A stretch of DNA of 64,000 nucleotides from VAZQ01 sp963712565 (GCA_963712565.1 CAVQIP010000040.1:62001-126000), one strand, 5' to 3'; positions 1 through 8,699 are shown, counted from the first letter of the stretch. Numbers and translations are program-made. Notes: generated by a model from the sequence alone, not told the origin.

Positions 1-1290
1 GAGCTCGCGCACATACGATTCCCATTGCTCGCGCGACAAAAGTTCTCGGCTGCGGATGAAGAAATGCTTCTTCGGATCGATCTCATCGGTGGTGATGTTC
101 CATCCAAAGACTGAAATGCCACCCGGCAATTTGATCTGTCCGATCTTGTGGTCGTCGGGAATATGTACGCGCACCACGCCAAAGCGAAGGCTGTCTCCAC
201 GTTCTCCTGTTAGCTCTTCTGCGGATAGTGTGGCTTCGGCGGATATTGCGACCTTCTTTACTTCCCGGTTGGTTGCAAAATAGAGATCAACGAGCCGAGG
301 ATCGTTGTCCACTGCTCTCAGCGGCTCAGTCTTAATCTCTTTTGCCTTGAGTGGCTCGTACGGCTTTCTTTCGACTGCTGCGCCACCGCCTCGCGCTCGG
401 CCAACGCCGCGCCGCGAGTAATAATGCCGGCGCGGGCTCTCGATGTAGACGAAGCCACAGGAGTAGCCTTTGGGCAGGACGGCGAGGGTTAACTCGCAGG
501 TGGTCTCGCGGGTCCATTTGATCTCTGGGATCCGTCCGACGATATCGAGGCGCCGGCCGGTTAGGCTGACCACGCCGTGATCGAACTGACGAAGTTGAAG
601 CATCGCGGCGCGCGCGGCTTCAGCAAATCCAGGTGGTGCGCCCCCTTTGACCTGCAAGCGGTCCACAATCTGAAAGTCTTCGCCGAAAGCCACCGCTGTT
701 GCTATCAGGCTTTGGCGTGCGGTGTCGTTCGGAATTAACCCGCTAAGTTCGATGACGTTGTTCCCGTTGCGATAGGCAGAGAACGAATAAGGCTCTGCAC
801 CAGGAGGCGAGACAGCTAGGCGAGCAATCGTATACCCCCTCGGCAGGTCGACAGCGAGTTGCTGTTGTATGCGCTCTGTCTCGGAGTCAGACGCGACACC
901 GTCCACCGTGACCCGTCGCTTGCGAATTTCGACAAAGCCGCTCTTGAATTTCGCCAGAACTTTTAGTGCGGCGGCTTGTGCCCGACCGAAATCACTGTCC
1001 AGCGCCGCAGTCACATCCGTCCATGATGCAACTTCGATTTCCCGAAGAAATTCATTTATCTGATTATCGCGATCATCGTCAGCCGAATAATATCCTCCAA
1101 GTACGACGACGGACGGGAGCCTGCGAGCGTACCAAGCTGCGTCACGGATTGCTGCGCTTTGCCTTACCCTTGCGGCTGCGTGGCTTGGCGAAACCAGTCC
1201 TACATCCCAATTGCGTTGTCCTTCCAGAACAAAGAGTCCAAACACGAATAGGCCGACGGTGATCGATGCGGCAGTCCCCCTCCCACGCAT
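1..1290 (-). CDS. Membrane-anchored BON-like/DUF900 alpha/beta hydrolase, N-terminal part (runs off left edge)
   Basis: An open frame runs from ATG at 1290 to the window edge without a stop (430 residues). A GGAGGA ribosome site sits just upstream of the ATG. Residues 7-24 form one hydrophobic helix, so the rest is probably outside the cytoplasm. Residues 115-255 contain BON-like units as in OmpA-family N-termini (VTVDGVASDSETE, VIELSGLIPNDTARQSL, VSLTGRRLDIVGRI). From residue 328 the protein turns into the start of a DUF900-type serine hydrolase: YFATNRE (337-343), then VRVHIPDDHKIG (373-384). The nucleophile, acid and histidine would lie beyond the edge and cannot be checked. The substrate is unknown; an esterase or lipase role is only family inference. 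Combining a BON-like sensor region with DUF900 is unusual. Confidence 0.8.
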   Translation of the reverse strand, partial: MRGRGTAASITVGLFVFGLFVLEGQRNWDVGLVSPSHAAARVRQSAAIRDAAWYARRLPSVVVLGGYYSADDDRDNQINEFLREIEVASWTDVTAALDSDFGRAQAAALKVLAKFKSGFVEIRKRRVTVDGVASDSETERIQQQLAVDLPRGYTIARLAVSPPGAEPYSFSAYRNGNNVIELSGLIPNDTARQSLIATAVAFGEDFQIVDRLQVKGGAPPGFAEAARAAMLQLRQFDHGVVSLTGRRLDIVGRIPEIKWTRETTCELTLAVLPKGYSCGFVYIESPRRHYYSRRGVGRARGGGAAVERKPYEPLKAKEIKTEPLRAVDNDPRLVDLYFATNREVKKVAISAEATLSAEELTGERGDSLRFGVVRVHIPDDHKIGQIKLPGGISVFGWNITTDEIDPKKHFFIRSRELLSREQWESYVREL

Positions 1291-1409
1291 CCTGTCCTCC
1301 TGCAATAAAAGCAGATTCTCAAGTCGATCTGTTGGACAGCTAACGTAGCTCCCAATGGCGATTCCGTCCATCAGGCGACCGCGGACGCGCTTCTAATAGA
1401 ATCAAGCCG

Positions 1410-2207
1410 TTAATTGCCGTCCGATCCAATGACCTTTGTGATCCAGTCGCGGTAGGGCATGACGCGCGTGTAGACGCCGAACTTTAGCTTGCGCGCGCAG
1501 CCCTCGCCCCACGACACGATGCCGACCAGCACAATGCTATCCGGGCCCTTCCGCACGAGAGGGCCCCCGCTGTCGCCCTGGCAGGCGTCGATCCCACCGG
1601 CATCAAAGCCAGCGCACATCATGCCGGGCCGTATCCGGCCATTGTACGCACGCTTCTCGTTGCACGTAGTATTGTCGACAAAAGGCACCGTCGCCTTTCG
1701 GAGCTTCTCGGATGGCGTGCCACCCTCCTGCCTGTGACCCCAGCCAGTCACCTCCAGCATCTCGCAAGGTCTGAGCCGTTGTTCGGGTGGGGCCAGCGGG
1801 ATCCTTTGACCGGCGGGCCGCGACTTGAGCTTCACGAGCGCAAGATCGTGCTCACTTGTCTTAGCGTTGTATTTGTCGTGCAGAACTACCTGTTCGACCG
1901 CCCCCCACACGCCACCGCTCTTGTAGTTGGTGACTGCCGTCTTGACGCGGACGCTGCCGGGCGTCTCGGCGTGGGCAAAGCAGTGGGCCGCCGTTAGAAC
2001 CCAGTTCTGGGCGATGATGGCGCCCCCGCAGAGGTCTCCATTGATGCTGAGCGCCACTTGCCAGGGGTGATCCTTGATGTCGGTATCCTCGCCGCCGACG
2101 ATGCGCCGCGAGTCTTTGCACCGCTCCTGCGCCCAGCCCGGTCCGGCGACGGCGGCCAGACAAAGAACCAATAGAACTTCAGACAGTGCGAAGCGACGCA
2201 CATACAT
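1410..2207 (-). CDS. Secreted trypsin-like serine protease (S1A)
   Basis: Predicted endopeptidase cleaving after Arg or Lys. Counting from the upstream in-frame start at 2246, the activation site is RRIVGG (IVGG at 49-52). The catalytic triad is His88 (TAAHC), Asp134 (HDLAL) and Ser226 (CQGDSGGPL). Asp220, six residues before the serine, is the trypsin S1-pocket aspartate, and SWG plus FGVYTR complete the pocket. I prefer the ATG at 2207 because it begins directly with a classical signal peptide (MYVRRFALSEVLLVLCLAA) ending near GWA-QE. The mature enzyme would need cleavage before Ile49 to activate. It lies 48 bases downstream of two small exported or membrane proteins. Full S1A proteases are patchily distributed in alphaproteobacteria, so acquisition by transfer is possible. 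Confidence 0.92.
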   Translation of the reverse strand: MYVRRFALSEVLLVLCLAAVAGPGWAQERCKDSRRIVGGEDTDIKDHPWQVALSINGDLCGGAIIAQNWVLTAAHCFAHAETPGSVRVKTAVTNYKSGGVWGAVEQVVLHDKYNAKTSEHDLALVKLKSRPAGQRIPLAPPEQRLRPCEMLEVTGWGHRQEGGTPSEKLRKATVPFVDNTTCNEKRAYNGRIRPGMMCAGFDAGGIDACQGDSGGPLVRKGPDSIVLVGIVSWGEGCARKLKFGVYTRVMPYRDWITKVIGSDGN

Positions 2208-2255
2208 GTGCCTAGCTTCTTGCCGCGCTGTTGTTAGACACCTCACGTGTGAGCA

Positions 2256-2537
2256 TCAATGTGGGAATTCCGCCGCCGGATGCTGGATCGTCTCGTCCGG
2301 CACAACGATCCATTTTTCCCTCACCAGCATCTGCACCCCGGCCGCAGTTATACGGTAATGCGCAGGTCGGCAATCATGCTCGTTACAGCAGCTTCCTCCA
2401 AATCTGTCCTTGAGCGTCGTATAGATGTCATGGGCTTCAATCGGCGCTGGCCAGCTCGCCGTGATCGCCAGCAATACCAAAGCAGCTAGCGGCCATGCCG
2501 CCGGCGCGCGGCCGAGTATTGCGATGAACTGCGGCAT
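2256..2537 (-). CDS. Small secreted Cys-rich protein
   Basis: A 93-residue protein starting at the ATG at 2537; a TTG one codon upstream is also in frame. It has an N-terminal signal-like hydrophobic stretch (PLAALVLLAITASWP) ending at IEA-HD, then the motif GSCCNEHDCRP. That motif belongs to a family of small exported proteins of unknown function common in Hyphomicrobiales. Most relatives as I remember them continue about 20-30 residues further with a second Cys-containing segment after the VPDE strand. Here the frame stops soon after it (AAEFPH), so the C-terminus may be truncated. The start overlaps the stop of the preceding small gene (TGATG), so the two are translationally coupled. Confidence 0.6.
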   Translation of the reverse strand: MPQFIAILGRAPAAWPLAALVLLAITASWPAPIEAHDIYTTLKDRFGGSCCNEHDCRPAHYRITAAGVQMLVREKWIVVPDETIQHPAAEFPH

Positions 2538-2746
2538 CAAGGGCGCGCGCCGGTCTCTTGGCTCAGGAAGATTTTCCGGAGCCGCTGATGGTCACTGAGC
2601 CGAAATTCCGCCTTTGGAACCGGCTTTGTGACATGCGCGATCACCCGGGTTGGCTCGACTGCCGAGTACGCAACGGCGCTGGCGATTGCAGTGGCGCTGA
2701 CGAGCGCGATTCCGATGGCTATGAATTGTGTAATGCCGCTCCGCAT
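2537..2746 (-). CDS. Small membrane protein, function unknown
   Basis: A 69-residue protein starting at ATG 2746, chosen over a GTG 27 bases upstream because an AAGGGGG ribosome site lies directly before it. Residues 5-28 (ITQFIAIGIALVSATAIASA) form one membrane helix or uncleaved signal anchor. The remainder is a short basic tail outside the membrane. Its stop overlaps the start of the next small secreted protein gene (TGATG), giving a two-gene unit. I do not recognise the family. A short hairpin (GGGCAC GAGA GTGCCC, 2768-2783) stands in the leader just before the ribosome site. Confidence 0.5.
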   Translation of the reverse strand: MRSGITQFIAIGIALVSATAIASAVAYSAVEPTRVIAHVTKPVPKAEFRLSDHQRLRKIFLSQETGARP

Positions 2747-3085
2747 GTTGACCCCCTTTATAGGGTGGGGCACGAGAGTGCCCGCGCGGGTATAAGTACT
2801 CGCGCCCTGGGCAATCAGCCTGTGACGTATTTCATAGCCTGCTCAAACTTTCTTGCTCACGACCTTGCACAACCGCAGCATTGCCGGTTGCGCCCAGCTT
2901 GGCTTCGAAGCCTATATTTTAAGGGGGTCAATCTCGCCGAACTGACACAACCGCAGCTCTCCGGTTGAGCACTTCGGTTGTGAAGCGTCAGTAAGATTTG
3001 TCGTGCACGCAAAGGCAGGCGATGTCGTCATCCAGCAGGCGACCAATCATGCCGGGATCAATCCGGCACGCAGGTTTGCCGCATC
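2747..3085. other. Intergenic region with two related hairpins
   Basis: No convincing gene. It contains two copies of CAACCG-CAGC-(N)-CGGTTG able to fold as hairpins (2870-2890 and 2948-2967), plus a third CGGTTG arm at 2975-2980. It also holds the leader hairpin at 2768-2783. It lies between the end of the cyclase gene and the start of the small-protein pair, both read leftwards, so it probably holds a terminator and the promoter of the pair. No clear -35/-10 was identified. Confidence 0.5.
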
Positions 3086-4355
3086 CTAACCGGCTTGGGC
3101 GGAATCCAGCGTGAAAAGCTCTTGCGGCTGCGCGACCCCGCGCAACGCGTAGCGGCCGACCGATACGAGCCGGCCGCGCATGTCGTCGACATTGGCGAAA
3201 GCCTCCGAGACCAGCACCGGCTGCTCGACCGACCGGCACATGGCGGCGATCCGGCTGGTCTCGTTGACGGCCGGGCCGACCACGGTGAAATCGAGCCGCT
3301 CGATGCTGCCGATATTGCCGTAGAACACCTCGCCGACATGCAGGCCGAGATACATGTCGGTCACCGGCAGGCCGTCGCGGGCGCGCCGCTGCCTTGAGCT
3401 TCGCCACTTCGCTGCGCGCGGCCGTCGCGGCGGCGAGCGCGGCCGCGCAGGCGCGCGCACGATCGACGGCGGCGAAGATGGCGAGGATGCCGTCGCCGAT
3501 CAGCTTGAGCACGTCGCCGCCCTGCGCGTGGATCGCCGAGACGATGACGTCGGCGTAATCGTTGAGCAGCGGAATCACCTGCTCGGGCGCGGAATCGGTG
3601 ATGCGCGTGAAGCCGCGCAGGTCGCTGAACCAGATGACGGCGTCGATCCGATCGGCGACGCCGCGCATGATGCGGCCGCTGAGCACGCGCCGTCCGGCGT
3701 CGCGGCCGAGATAGGTCTCCATCAACGTCCCGGTCATGCGCGCGAGCGCGGCCGCCTTGACCGCCAGCGCCAGCGTGGGGACAACCCGCATGAGCGCCGC
3801 TACATGGGCGTCGGCGAAGCCGTCAGCGCGCGCGGTCACCCACGAGGAGTAGACGCAATCCATTTCACCGATAACGCCTTCGGGCGCGAAGCGGTTGATG
3901 ATGGCGACGTAGTCGGTCATGCCCGCCGCCCGGTAATCCCGCAGCACCGGAAACTCGGCTTCGCTCTCCGCGGTGACGCGTCGCCGCAGCAAGCTTTCCC
4001 CGGTCTGCAACATGCGGAAGAACGGACTGGCGCGCCAGCGCGTGACCATCTCTGCCTGCTCGCCGCCGGACGGGAGAGGGAGATCGGGGTCGCCTCCCGG
4101 CAAGCCGGTACGACCGTATTCCAGCACGACAGGCTGCGACGGGTCGTGCCCCCAACGGACCAGGCGGCCTTCGTACACCGGGTGAAGCGTATCAATGAGC
4201 AGCATCGCGCGGCTGATCGGCAGGCCGGCGGCGACGGCGCGCTCGCAGAACCCGCTCACCAGCGCAGCTTCCGGCTCGCCGCGTAGGCCCGCCTTGGCGA
4301 GCCACGCGTTTAGTGCGTCGATGCCGTCCTCGGCGATCATGCTGATCCCAGACAT
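3086..4355 (-). CDS. Class III adenylate cyclase (apparent +1 frameshift)
   Basis: Makes cAMP from ATP. The N-terminal 230 residues are an unnamed sensory region of the type found in rhizobial cyclases. The catalytic domain begins near residue 236. It shows metal-binding Asp245 (FSDLRGFT) and Asp288 (LIGDGI), adenine-reading Lys284, and after the break the matching Asp in LDFTVVG with NETSRI. The Lys/Asp pair predicts adenylate rather than guanylate cyclase. The reading frame shifts at the GGG run 3379-3381. Dropping one base gives KLKAAARRDGLPVTD and a full 422-residue protein. Without the correction the 5' frame runs on to 2988 as nonsense. No transmembrane helix was seen, so it is probably cytoplasmic. 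A sequence error is likelier than a true pseudogene. Confidence 0.85.
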
Positions 4356-4690
4356 AAGTTGGAGCTCAGCCGTTCCAGCAAGGTTAAGAGGAAGCAGCGT
4401 CGTACTCCACCCTGTAGAGGAGCCACACCATCCCGCCGTTCAGTGTTTCCTTAGCGACATGTCGAGGCGATTGATCGGCTGCGGGCCTCGGATTGGCGTC
4501 GCCGACAAATTCGAAAATGCTCGGCACCCCGGCCCCGGCGTCAAACCGCAACATGCCCGCGGCCGGTGCCGTTCAGCGATCAACCAGCTGACGCCGAGCC
4601 GCCGGCGAAAGGGCCCCGCCCTTTCGGACGGAGCCCTTGAATTCACCAGTCGACATCGAGCTCAGCTGACGCCCGATCGGTACCAAAATC
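4356..4690. other. Intergenic region, no gene recognised
   Basis: 335 bases between the L,D-transpeptidase stop and the cyclase start, both genes reading leftwards. Short frames here have no homology that I recognise. It contains one strong hairpin (listed separately) and presumably the cyclase promoter. Confidence 0.5.
4606..4626 (-). terminator. Terminator-like hairpin after the L,D-transpeptidase gene
   Basis: Perfect 9-base stem CGAAAGGGC / GCCCTTTCG with a 3-base loop, 64 bases downstream of the transpeptidase stop. No T-run follows on the minus strand, so intrinsic termination may be weak. It could also act as an mRNA-stabilising stem. Confidence 0.45.
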
Positions 4691-6403
4691 CTAGCGGAAG
4701 ATCGATTGCCACGAGAGCGGCCGGGCGTAGGCGGGCGCCTCGTTCATCGATTGGGACAGAGCGCCGGTGCGCGCGGGGCTGGCCGGCTTGCGGGGGGTCG
4801 ACCGCGCCACCTGCTCGTCGCGCGTGCGCTCCGGCGCGGGCTCGAGGTTGCCGCGTTCGTGCCTGATGGCGGCCAGGGTGCGGCTGTCGAGATTGTAGAC
4901 GTCGCGCCGGATCTGCAGCTTGCCGGCGTTGTCGACGAACGCCGTCTGATAGGTCAGGTGGACCCAGATCGGCGTCGGCTGCAGCTGGAGGTCCTGTTCG
5001 CCGCGGCCGAACATGCTCTGGACCCTGTTCGCCGTCCAATGCTCCTGCGGGCGCGCGATGTTGAGGAGGACCTCGGCGTACTTGGCCGGATCCTGCACGC
5101 GCATGCAGCCATGGCTGTAGGCGCGGACCTCGTGCGCGAAATAGTACTTGTCCGGCGTATCGTGCTGATAGACCGAGAAGCGGTTGCGGAAGTTGAACCG
5201 GATGCGTCCGAGCGCGTTGCCGGCGCCCGGCGGCTGGGTGATCGTCACGCCGCCGCCGTTGTAGCTCACGCGCAGACCCATGCGCTCGAGCACGGTCGGA
5301 TCCTGCGCCAGCGCCGGCAGGTATTCGTTGCGCACGATCGACTGCGGCACGGTCCAGGTCGGATTGACGGTGATGGTCTTCATCGTCTCGCTCAAGAGCG
5401 GCGTCGGCATGCTGGGCTTGCCGATCACGATGCGCGTGGTCCAGACCTGGCCGCCGTTGTGCATCACCTTGAGCGTGAAGTCGGGTTGGTTGACGAGCAC
5501 GTGGGCGTCGCCGAGGTCGCGCGGATACCAGCGCCAGCGCTCCATGTTCGCGACGAGGGTCTCGATGTGCCTGGCTTCATTCTTGGCGGCGCCCGGCTTG
5601 GCGCGCAGCTCCGCGAGCATCGCCTTGAGCTTGCGATAGGGCTCGTTCTGCGGGCTGAAACGGTCGAGCGCCTTGCCGGCGTCCGCCGCCTCCGCGACGG
5701 TGCTCAGCACGTCCGCGGGTTCGGGCGCCGCCTGCGGCAGCTCGATGTTGCGGCTCACGCGGGTGTAAGCGAAACGCCCAGCCTGCACGTGTCGGGCATA
5801 GGTGAGCACGGCGTGCGTGAGCTTGAGCTCGGCCTCGGCCAGCGCATCGCCGTCAAGGCCGGCGAAATTCGGCGCCTTGTAATCGCCGGGCTCGAGCCCG
5901 TCGACATCGGCGTCCTTCAGGCGAGCGACGACCGACTGGGCGCGCGCATTCTCGACGCCCTTGTCGAGCCAGAGCGGCGCGAGATTGCGGTTCTGGTAGA
6001 ACGCCTCGATCGCCGCGCGCTCTTTCTTGCCGCCAAAGAAGCTGTCCGGCTTGGCGGCCAGGAGGTCGCGGATCTTTTCGGCAATGGCGCGGTCGGCGGG
6101 ATCGAGCGCCGCCAGCGGATCGGGCGCGGCAGCCGGCTGCGTCGAGGCGGCCTGCTCCGTTGCCGTCGCCGGCTCCGTTGCAGTCGCCGGCTCGGGGGAA
6201 GCGCTGTTGGAAATCGTCCGCGGCTCGTTCGCCTGCGTTGCGGTCGCGGGGGCCGCAGGCGTCGAAGCCGGCTCGGCAGCGGTCGCGGCCGTGGGCGCGG
6301 CGGCGGGCGGATTGTCGTTCTTCGCCATGCCGGCGAGCGGGACGGCAAGTATCAGCGCCAGCGCCGTGCTCGCCAGGATGCGGTCATAACGTAGTTTGGA
6401 CAT
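4691..6403 (-). CDS. L,D-transpeptidase (YkuD domain, YcbB/LdtD type)
   Basis: Forms 3-3 cross-links in peptidoglycan, or links proteins to it, in the periplasm. The start at 6403 is chosen for its GGGGAGA ribosome site and the signal sequence it opens (RILASTALALILAVPLAG). Residues 30-100 are an Ala/Pro/Thr-rich linker. Residues 105-280 look like the scaffold domain of the large YcbB-type enzymes. The YkuD catalytic core lies at about 300-450 with His414 and the nucleophile Cys433 in SHGCMR (430-435). The C-terminal 70 residues are basic and Pro/Arg-rich. At 570 residues it matches the long LdtD class. Upstream frames starting at 6571 lack a ribosome site and overlap a small gene. Confidence 0.9.
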   Translation of the reverse strand: MSKLRYDRILASTALALILAVPLAGMAKNDNPPAAAPTAATAAEPASTPAAPATATQANEPRTISNSASPEPATATEPATATEQAASTQPAAAPDPLAALDPADRAIAEKIRDLLAAKPDSFFGGKKERAAIEAFYQNRNLAPLWLDKGVENARAQSVVARLKDADVDGLEPGDYKAPNFAGLDGDALAEAELKLTHAVLTYARHVQAGRFAYTRVSRNIELPQAAPEPADVLSTVAEAADAGKALDRFSPQNEPYRKLKAMLAELRAKPGAAKNEARHIETLVANMERWRWYPRDLGDAHVLVNQPDFTLKVMHNGGQVWTTRIVIGKPSMPTPLLSETMKTITVNPTWTVPQSIVRNEYLPALAQDPTVLERMGLRVSYNGGGVTITQPPGAGNALGRIRFNFRNRFSVYQHDTPDKYYFAHEVRAYSHGCMRVQDPAKYAEVLLNIARPQEHWTANRVQSMFGRGEQDLQLQPTPIWVHLTYQTAFVDNAGKLQIRRDVYNLDSRTLAAIRHERGNLEPAPERTRDEQVARSTPRKPASPARTGALSQSMNEAPAYARPLSWQSIFR

Positions 6404-6479
6404 AGGGTTCTCCCCAAGGTTTGGTTTCACAACTGGCGCGCGGCAGGACGTCCGCGCTCGCGAGAGCGAGCCGGAGGCG

Positions 6480-6584
6480 TCAAAAGCCGCTGAATGCCAG
6501 GACAGAAACGGCGCTGATCCCGATGAGCAGCACCGTGAGCGAAGCGAGATCGTAGTCGAGGAAAAGCGCACGTCTTGCGCGCAT
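6480..6584 (-). CDS. 34-residue single-helix membrane peptide
   Basis: Short frame with a strong GGGGGCG-like site four bases before the ATG at 6584. It encodes MRARRALFLDYDLASLTVLL followed by a hydrophobic end: a basic N-terminus then one helix. It ends 77 bases before the transpeptidase start and may share its transcript. The family is unknown. Support is the ribosome site, the basic-then-hydrophobic design and a frame free of rare codons. Expression is unproven. Confidence 0.4.
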   Translation of the reverse strand: MRARRALFLDYDLASLTVLLIGISAVSVLAFSGF

Positions 6585-6866
6585 GACGCCCCCCATCCAT
6601 CGAACCGCCTTTGCCAATCAAATCCCCGGCAAAGGCCCTCAAGGCATTAGTCGCGTTGGCGGGGGGATTGGTTCAAATGGCAGGCCGGCGGTGGCCGCCA
6701 GAGCGCGGCCGGGAGGCGACCAACCGTGGCAGCGACCAAGAAGTGCCCGTCGATGGCTGGCTTCCGGCGGCGGTAACGGGGTCCTGCTGCCGGCCTTTAC
6801 CATTTCGCGCGATGGGGCGTGACGCAGCGCAAGCGCGCGCTCGCTCTGCGGTCCGGGTGCGTCCGC

Positions 6867-8699
6867 CTAGAGGGTGCAGGAGCGCGTGTGCTTCATGTGC
6901 TCGAGCGTGGTCGGAACGATCACGCAGTCGTGGTGGCCGCCGTTGCTCGGCCAGATACCGACCAGCTCGTCGGTCTCGGCGTCGATGAAGGCGATGCCGC
7001 TCGACAGCCGCTGGAAGCCGCTGAACACGCCGACCACGTATTTGCCGTCGTAGGTGATCGCCAGGGTCTGCATGTCCGGCCCGATGTTCTGGATCTCCTT
7101 CTTGATCTTCCAGGTCTTGGTGTCGACGACCATGACCCCGCTGGTGGCCGGAGAGGGGTGGAGGATCGACAGGTAGAGCTTGGAACTGTCCATGGAGAAC
7201 ACCATGTGGAACGGGTTCGGATACTTCCCGCGCCACAGCGGGTCCTCGATATGCGCGATCTTCTTCCAGTTGCGCGGATCGGGGTCGCTGGAATCGAAGA
7301 CCGAGCAGTTGTTCTCGCGCAGATTGTTCATCATGCAGAGGAACCGGCCGTCGGGGGAGAAACCGACCTCGTGGCCGGGCGAGAAGATCTTGTCGAACGT
7401 CACCTCCCAGTGGTCATTGTCGATCTTCTTGACCGGGTACTGGTTGGGCGCGTCCTTGTTGAATTGAAGGAAAGCCACCGGCTCGAAATTCTTCTCGGCG
7501 TCGAGGATCACCTGGCCGCCGCACAGCCTGATCACGGTCGACGCCCAGCGGCCGCTCGGATGCCAGATGGTGCCGTCGGCGCCGCACAGCGAATGGATGT
7601 CGTCGCCGGGGATCGTTCCCTCCTCGACGAACAACTCGCCCATGGGCACCATTTCCCATTCGATCTTCTGGCCCTTGGTGCCGAGGTAATCGTATTTGCC
7701 GGTCGCCTTGTCCGGATAGATCTTGGAGATCTTGAGCGTGCCGCCCTTCTGCCAGCCGTCGGCCAGGTTGCGCACGTTCGGCACCCAGTCGTATTTGAGC
7801 GCCGCAATGACCCGCGACGTCCGCCGGTCGAAGCACGCCGCGATGTCCTTCTGCCCGTCGGTCACGAAATAGCGCTCGGCGGTCTTGGGATCGATGGTCA
7901 CGTGCACGCCCAGGCCCAGCCCCGTCGTCTCGGCCACGTTCTCCATCAGCTCCATCTGGGCGCCGTCGAACCGGACGCGGTAGATGTTGAAGCCTTCGCC
8001 CGGCGTTTCGATGTTGGTGGGAATGCCGTAGATCAGCGAATTCTTGCCGCCCTGGGTGCTGTTGATCCATTCGAAGCCCTTCGCCGGGTCGGCGCTCGGG
8101 AAGGCGCAGAGGTGGTGCGAGATCGGGTTGTAGTCGCCGTAATTCCAGTACGAGATCCAGGCGAGCGCGCGGCCGGTATTGAGGTTGACCGCGTAGGTGC
8201 CGCCGCCGAGCTTGGTCGGCATCAGCAGCACCCATTCGCCGAACCGCCGGCCGCCCATGTCCGCCTGGGGATTGACCAATTCGCGATCGATCGAGTGGCG
8301 CTGGGGTTCGGTATAGGTGGCGCCGCCGTGCTGCAGCCCGTGCGGCGGGATGTTCTGGCCGGTGACCAGCGGATAGCCCAGCGTCACCGCCTCGCCGACC
8401 ACGGCGGTGCCGGCGGCCCAGGTCAGCAGGCTGCGCCGATTGAGCTTCGTCGGCGCTCGTCGCGGCGGATCGACGGGTTCCTGCTTTTGACGTTCGTCGC
8501 GCGCGCTCTTTTTTTGCAGATAGTCGGAAAAGGCCGCGTTGTCCTGCTGCGTCACCTCCGCCTTGCGCTTGAGGTAGATCTGTTCAGGACTGAGCATGCC
8601 GTCCGGCGCGTCGCTCTGCTCGCGCTGAACCTCCAGCTTCATGTTCGCGAGCCGCGCATCCTCGGCCTCTTTTAACTTTGGCTTGCGCCCGTCAGACAT
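6867..8699 (-). CDS. Tat-exported NosZ-like beta-propeller protein without a CuA domain
   Basis: 610 residues from the ATG at 8699, which has a GGAGGAG ribosome site. A charged cytoplasmic extension of about 85 residues precedes a twin-arginine motif (LNRRSLLTWAAG, Arg88-Arg89). The rest looks like a seven-bladed propeller of the nitrous-oxide reductase/cytochrome d1 type. Candidate metal-ligand histidines appear in NosZ-like order: His195-His196 (SHHLCAF), His266 (GVHV), His369 (DIHSLC), His443 (GHEVGFSPDG), His498 (PFHMVF) and His589-590 (GGHHDCVIV). In NosZ a cupredoxin CuA domain follows the last of these; here only about 20 residues remain. It is the last gene of an operon with an ABC ATPase, FtsX permease and J-like protein. 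The role is unknown; a periplasmic redox or metal protein is inference. Confidence 0.75.
   Translation of the reverse strand: MSDGRKPKLKEAEDARLANMKLEVQREQSDAPDGMLSPEQIYLKRKAEVTQQDNAAFSDYLQKKSARDERQKQEPVDPPRRAPTKLNRRSLLTWAAGTAVVGEAVTLGYPLVTGQNIPPHGLQHGGATYTEPQRHSIDRELVNPQADMGGRRFGEWVLLMPTKLGGGTYAVNLNTGRALAWISYWNYGDYNPISHHLCAFPSADPAKGFEWINSTQGGKNSLIYGIPTNIETPGEGFNIYRVRFDGAQMELMENVAETTGLGLGVHVTIDPKTAERYFVTDGQKDIAACFDRRTSRVIAALKYDWVPNVRNLADGWQKGGTLKISKIYPDKATGKYDYLGTKGQKIEWEMVPMGELFVEEGTIPGDDIHSLCGADGTIWHPSGRWASTVIRLCGGQVILDAEKNFEPVAFLQFNKDAPNQYPVKKIDNDHWEVTFDKIFSPGHEVGFSPDGRFLCMMNNLRENNCSVFDSSDPDPRNWKKIAHIEDPLWRGKYPNPFHMVFSMDSSKLYLSILHPSPATSGVMVVDTKTWKIKKEIQNIGPDMQTLAITYDGKYVVGVFSGFQRLSSGIAFIDAETDELVGIWPSNGGHHDCVIVPTTLEHMKHTRSCTL

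Noticed and set aside
2256..2773. Toxin-antitoxin pair in the two small overlapping genes
   Set aside because: Both look exported or membrane bound and match no toxin or antitoxin family; the secreted Cys motif argues against it.
4440..4646. 68-residue leftward frame between the cyclase and the L,D-transpeptidase
   Set aside because: No ribosome site, Arg/Pro-rich, and it contains the terminator-like hairpin.
4706..6394. 562-residue rightward frame opposite the L,D-transpeptidase
   Set aside because: Antisense shadow, no motifs.
6819..8675. 618-residue rightward frame opposite the propeller gene
   Set aside because: Antisense shadow; the propeller has clear motifs and a ribosome site.
6867..8699. 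Calling the propeller a true nitrous-oxide reductase (nosZ)
   Set aside because: No CuA cupredoxin domain and no nosDFYL neighbours.
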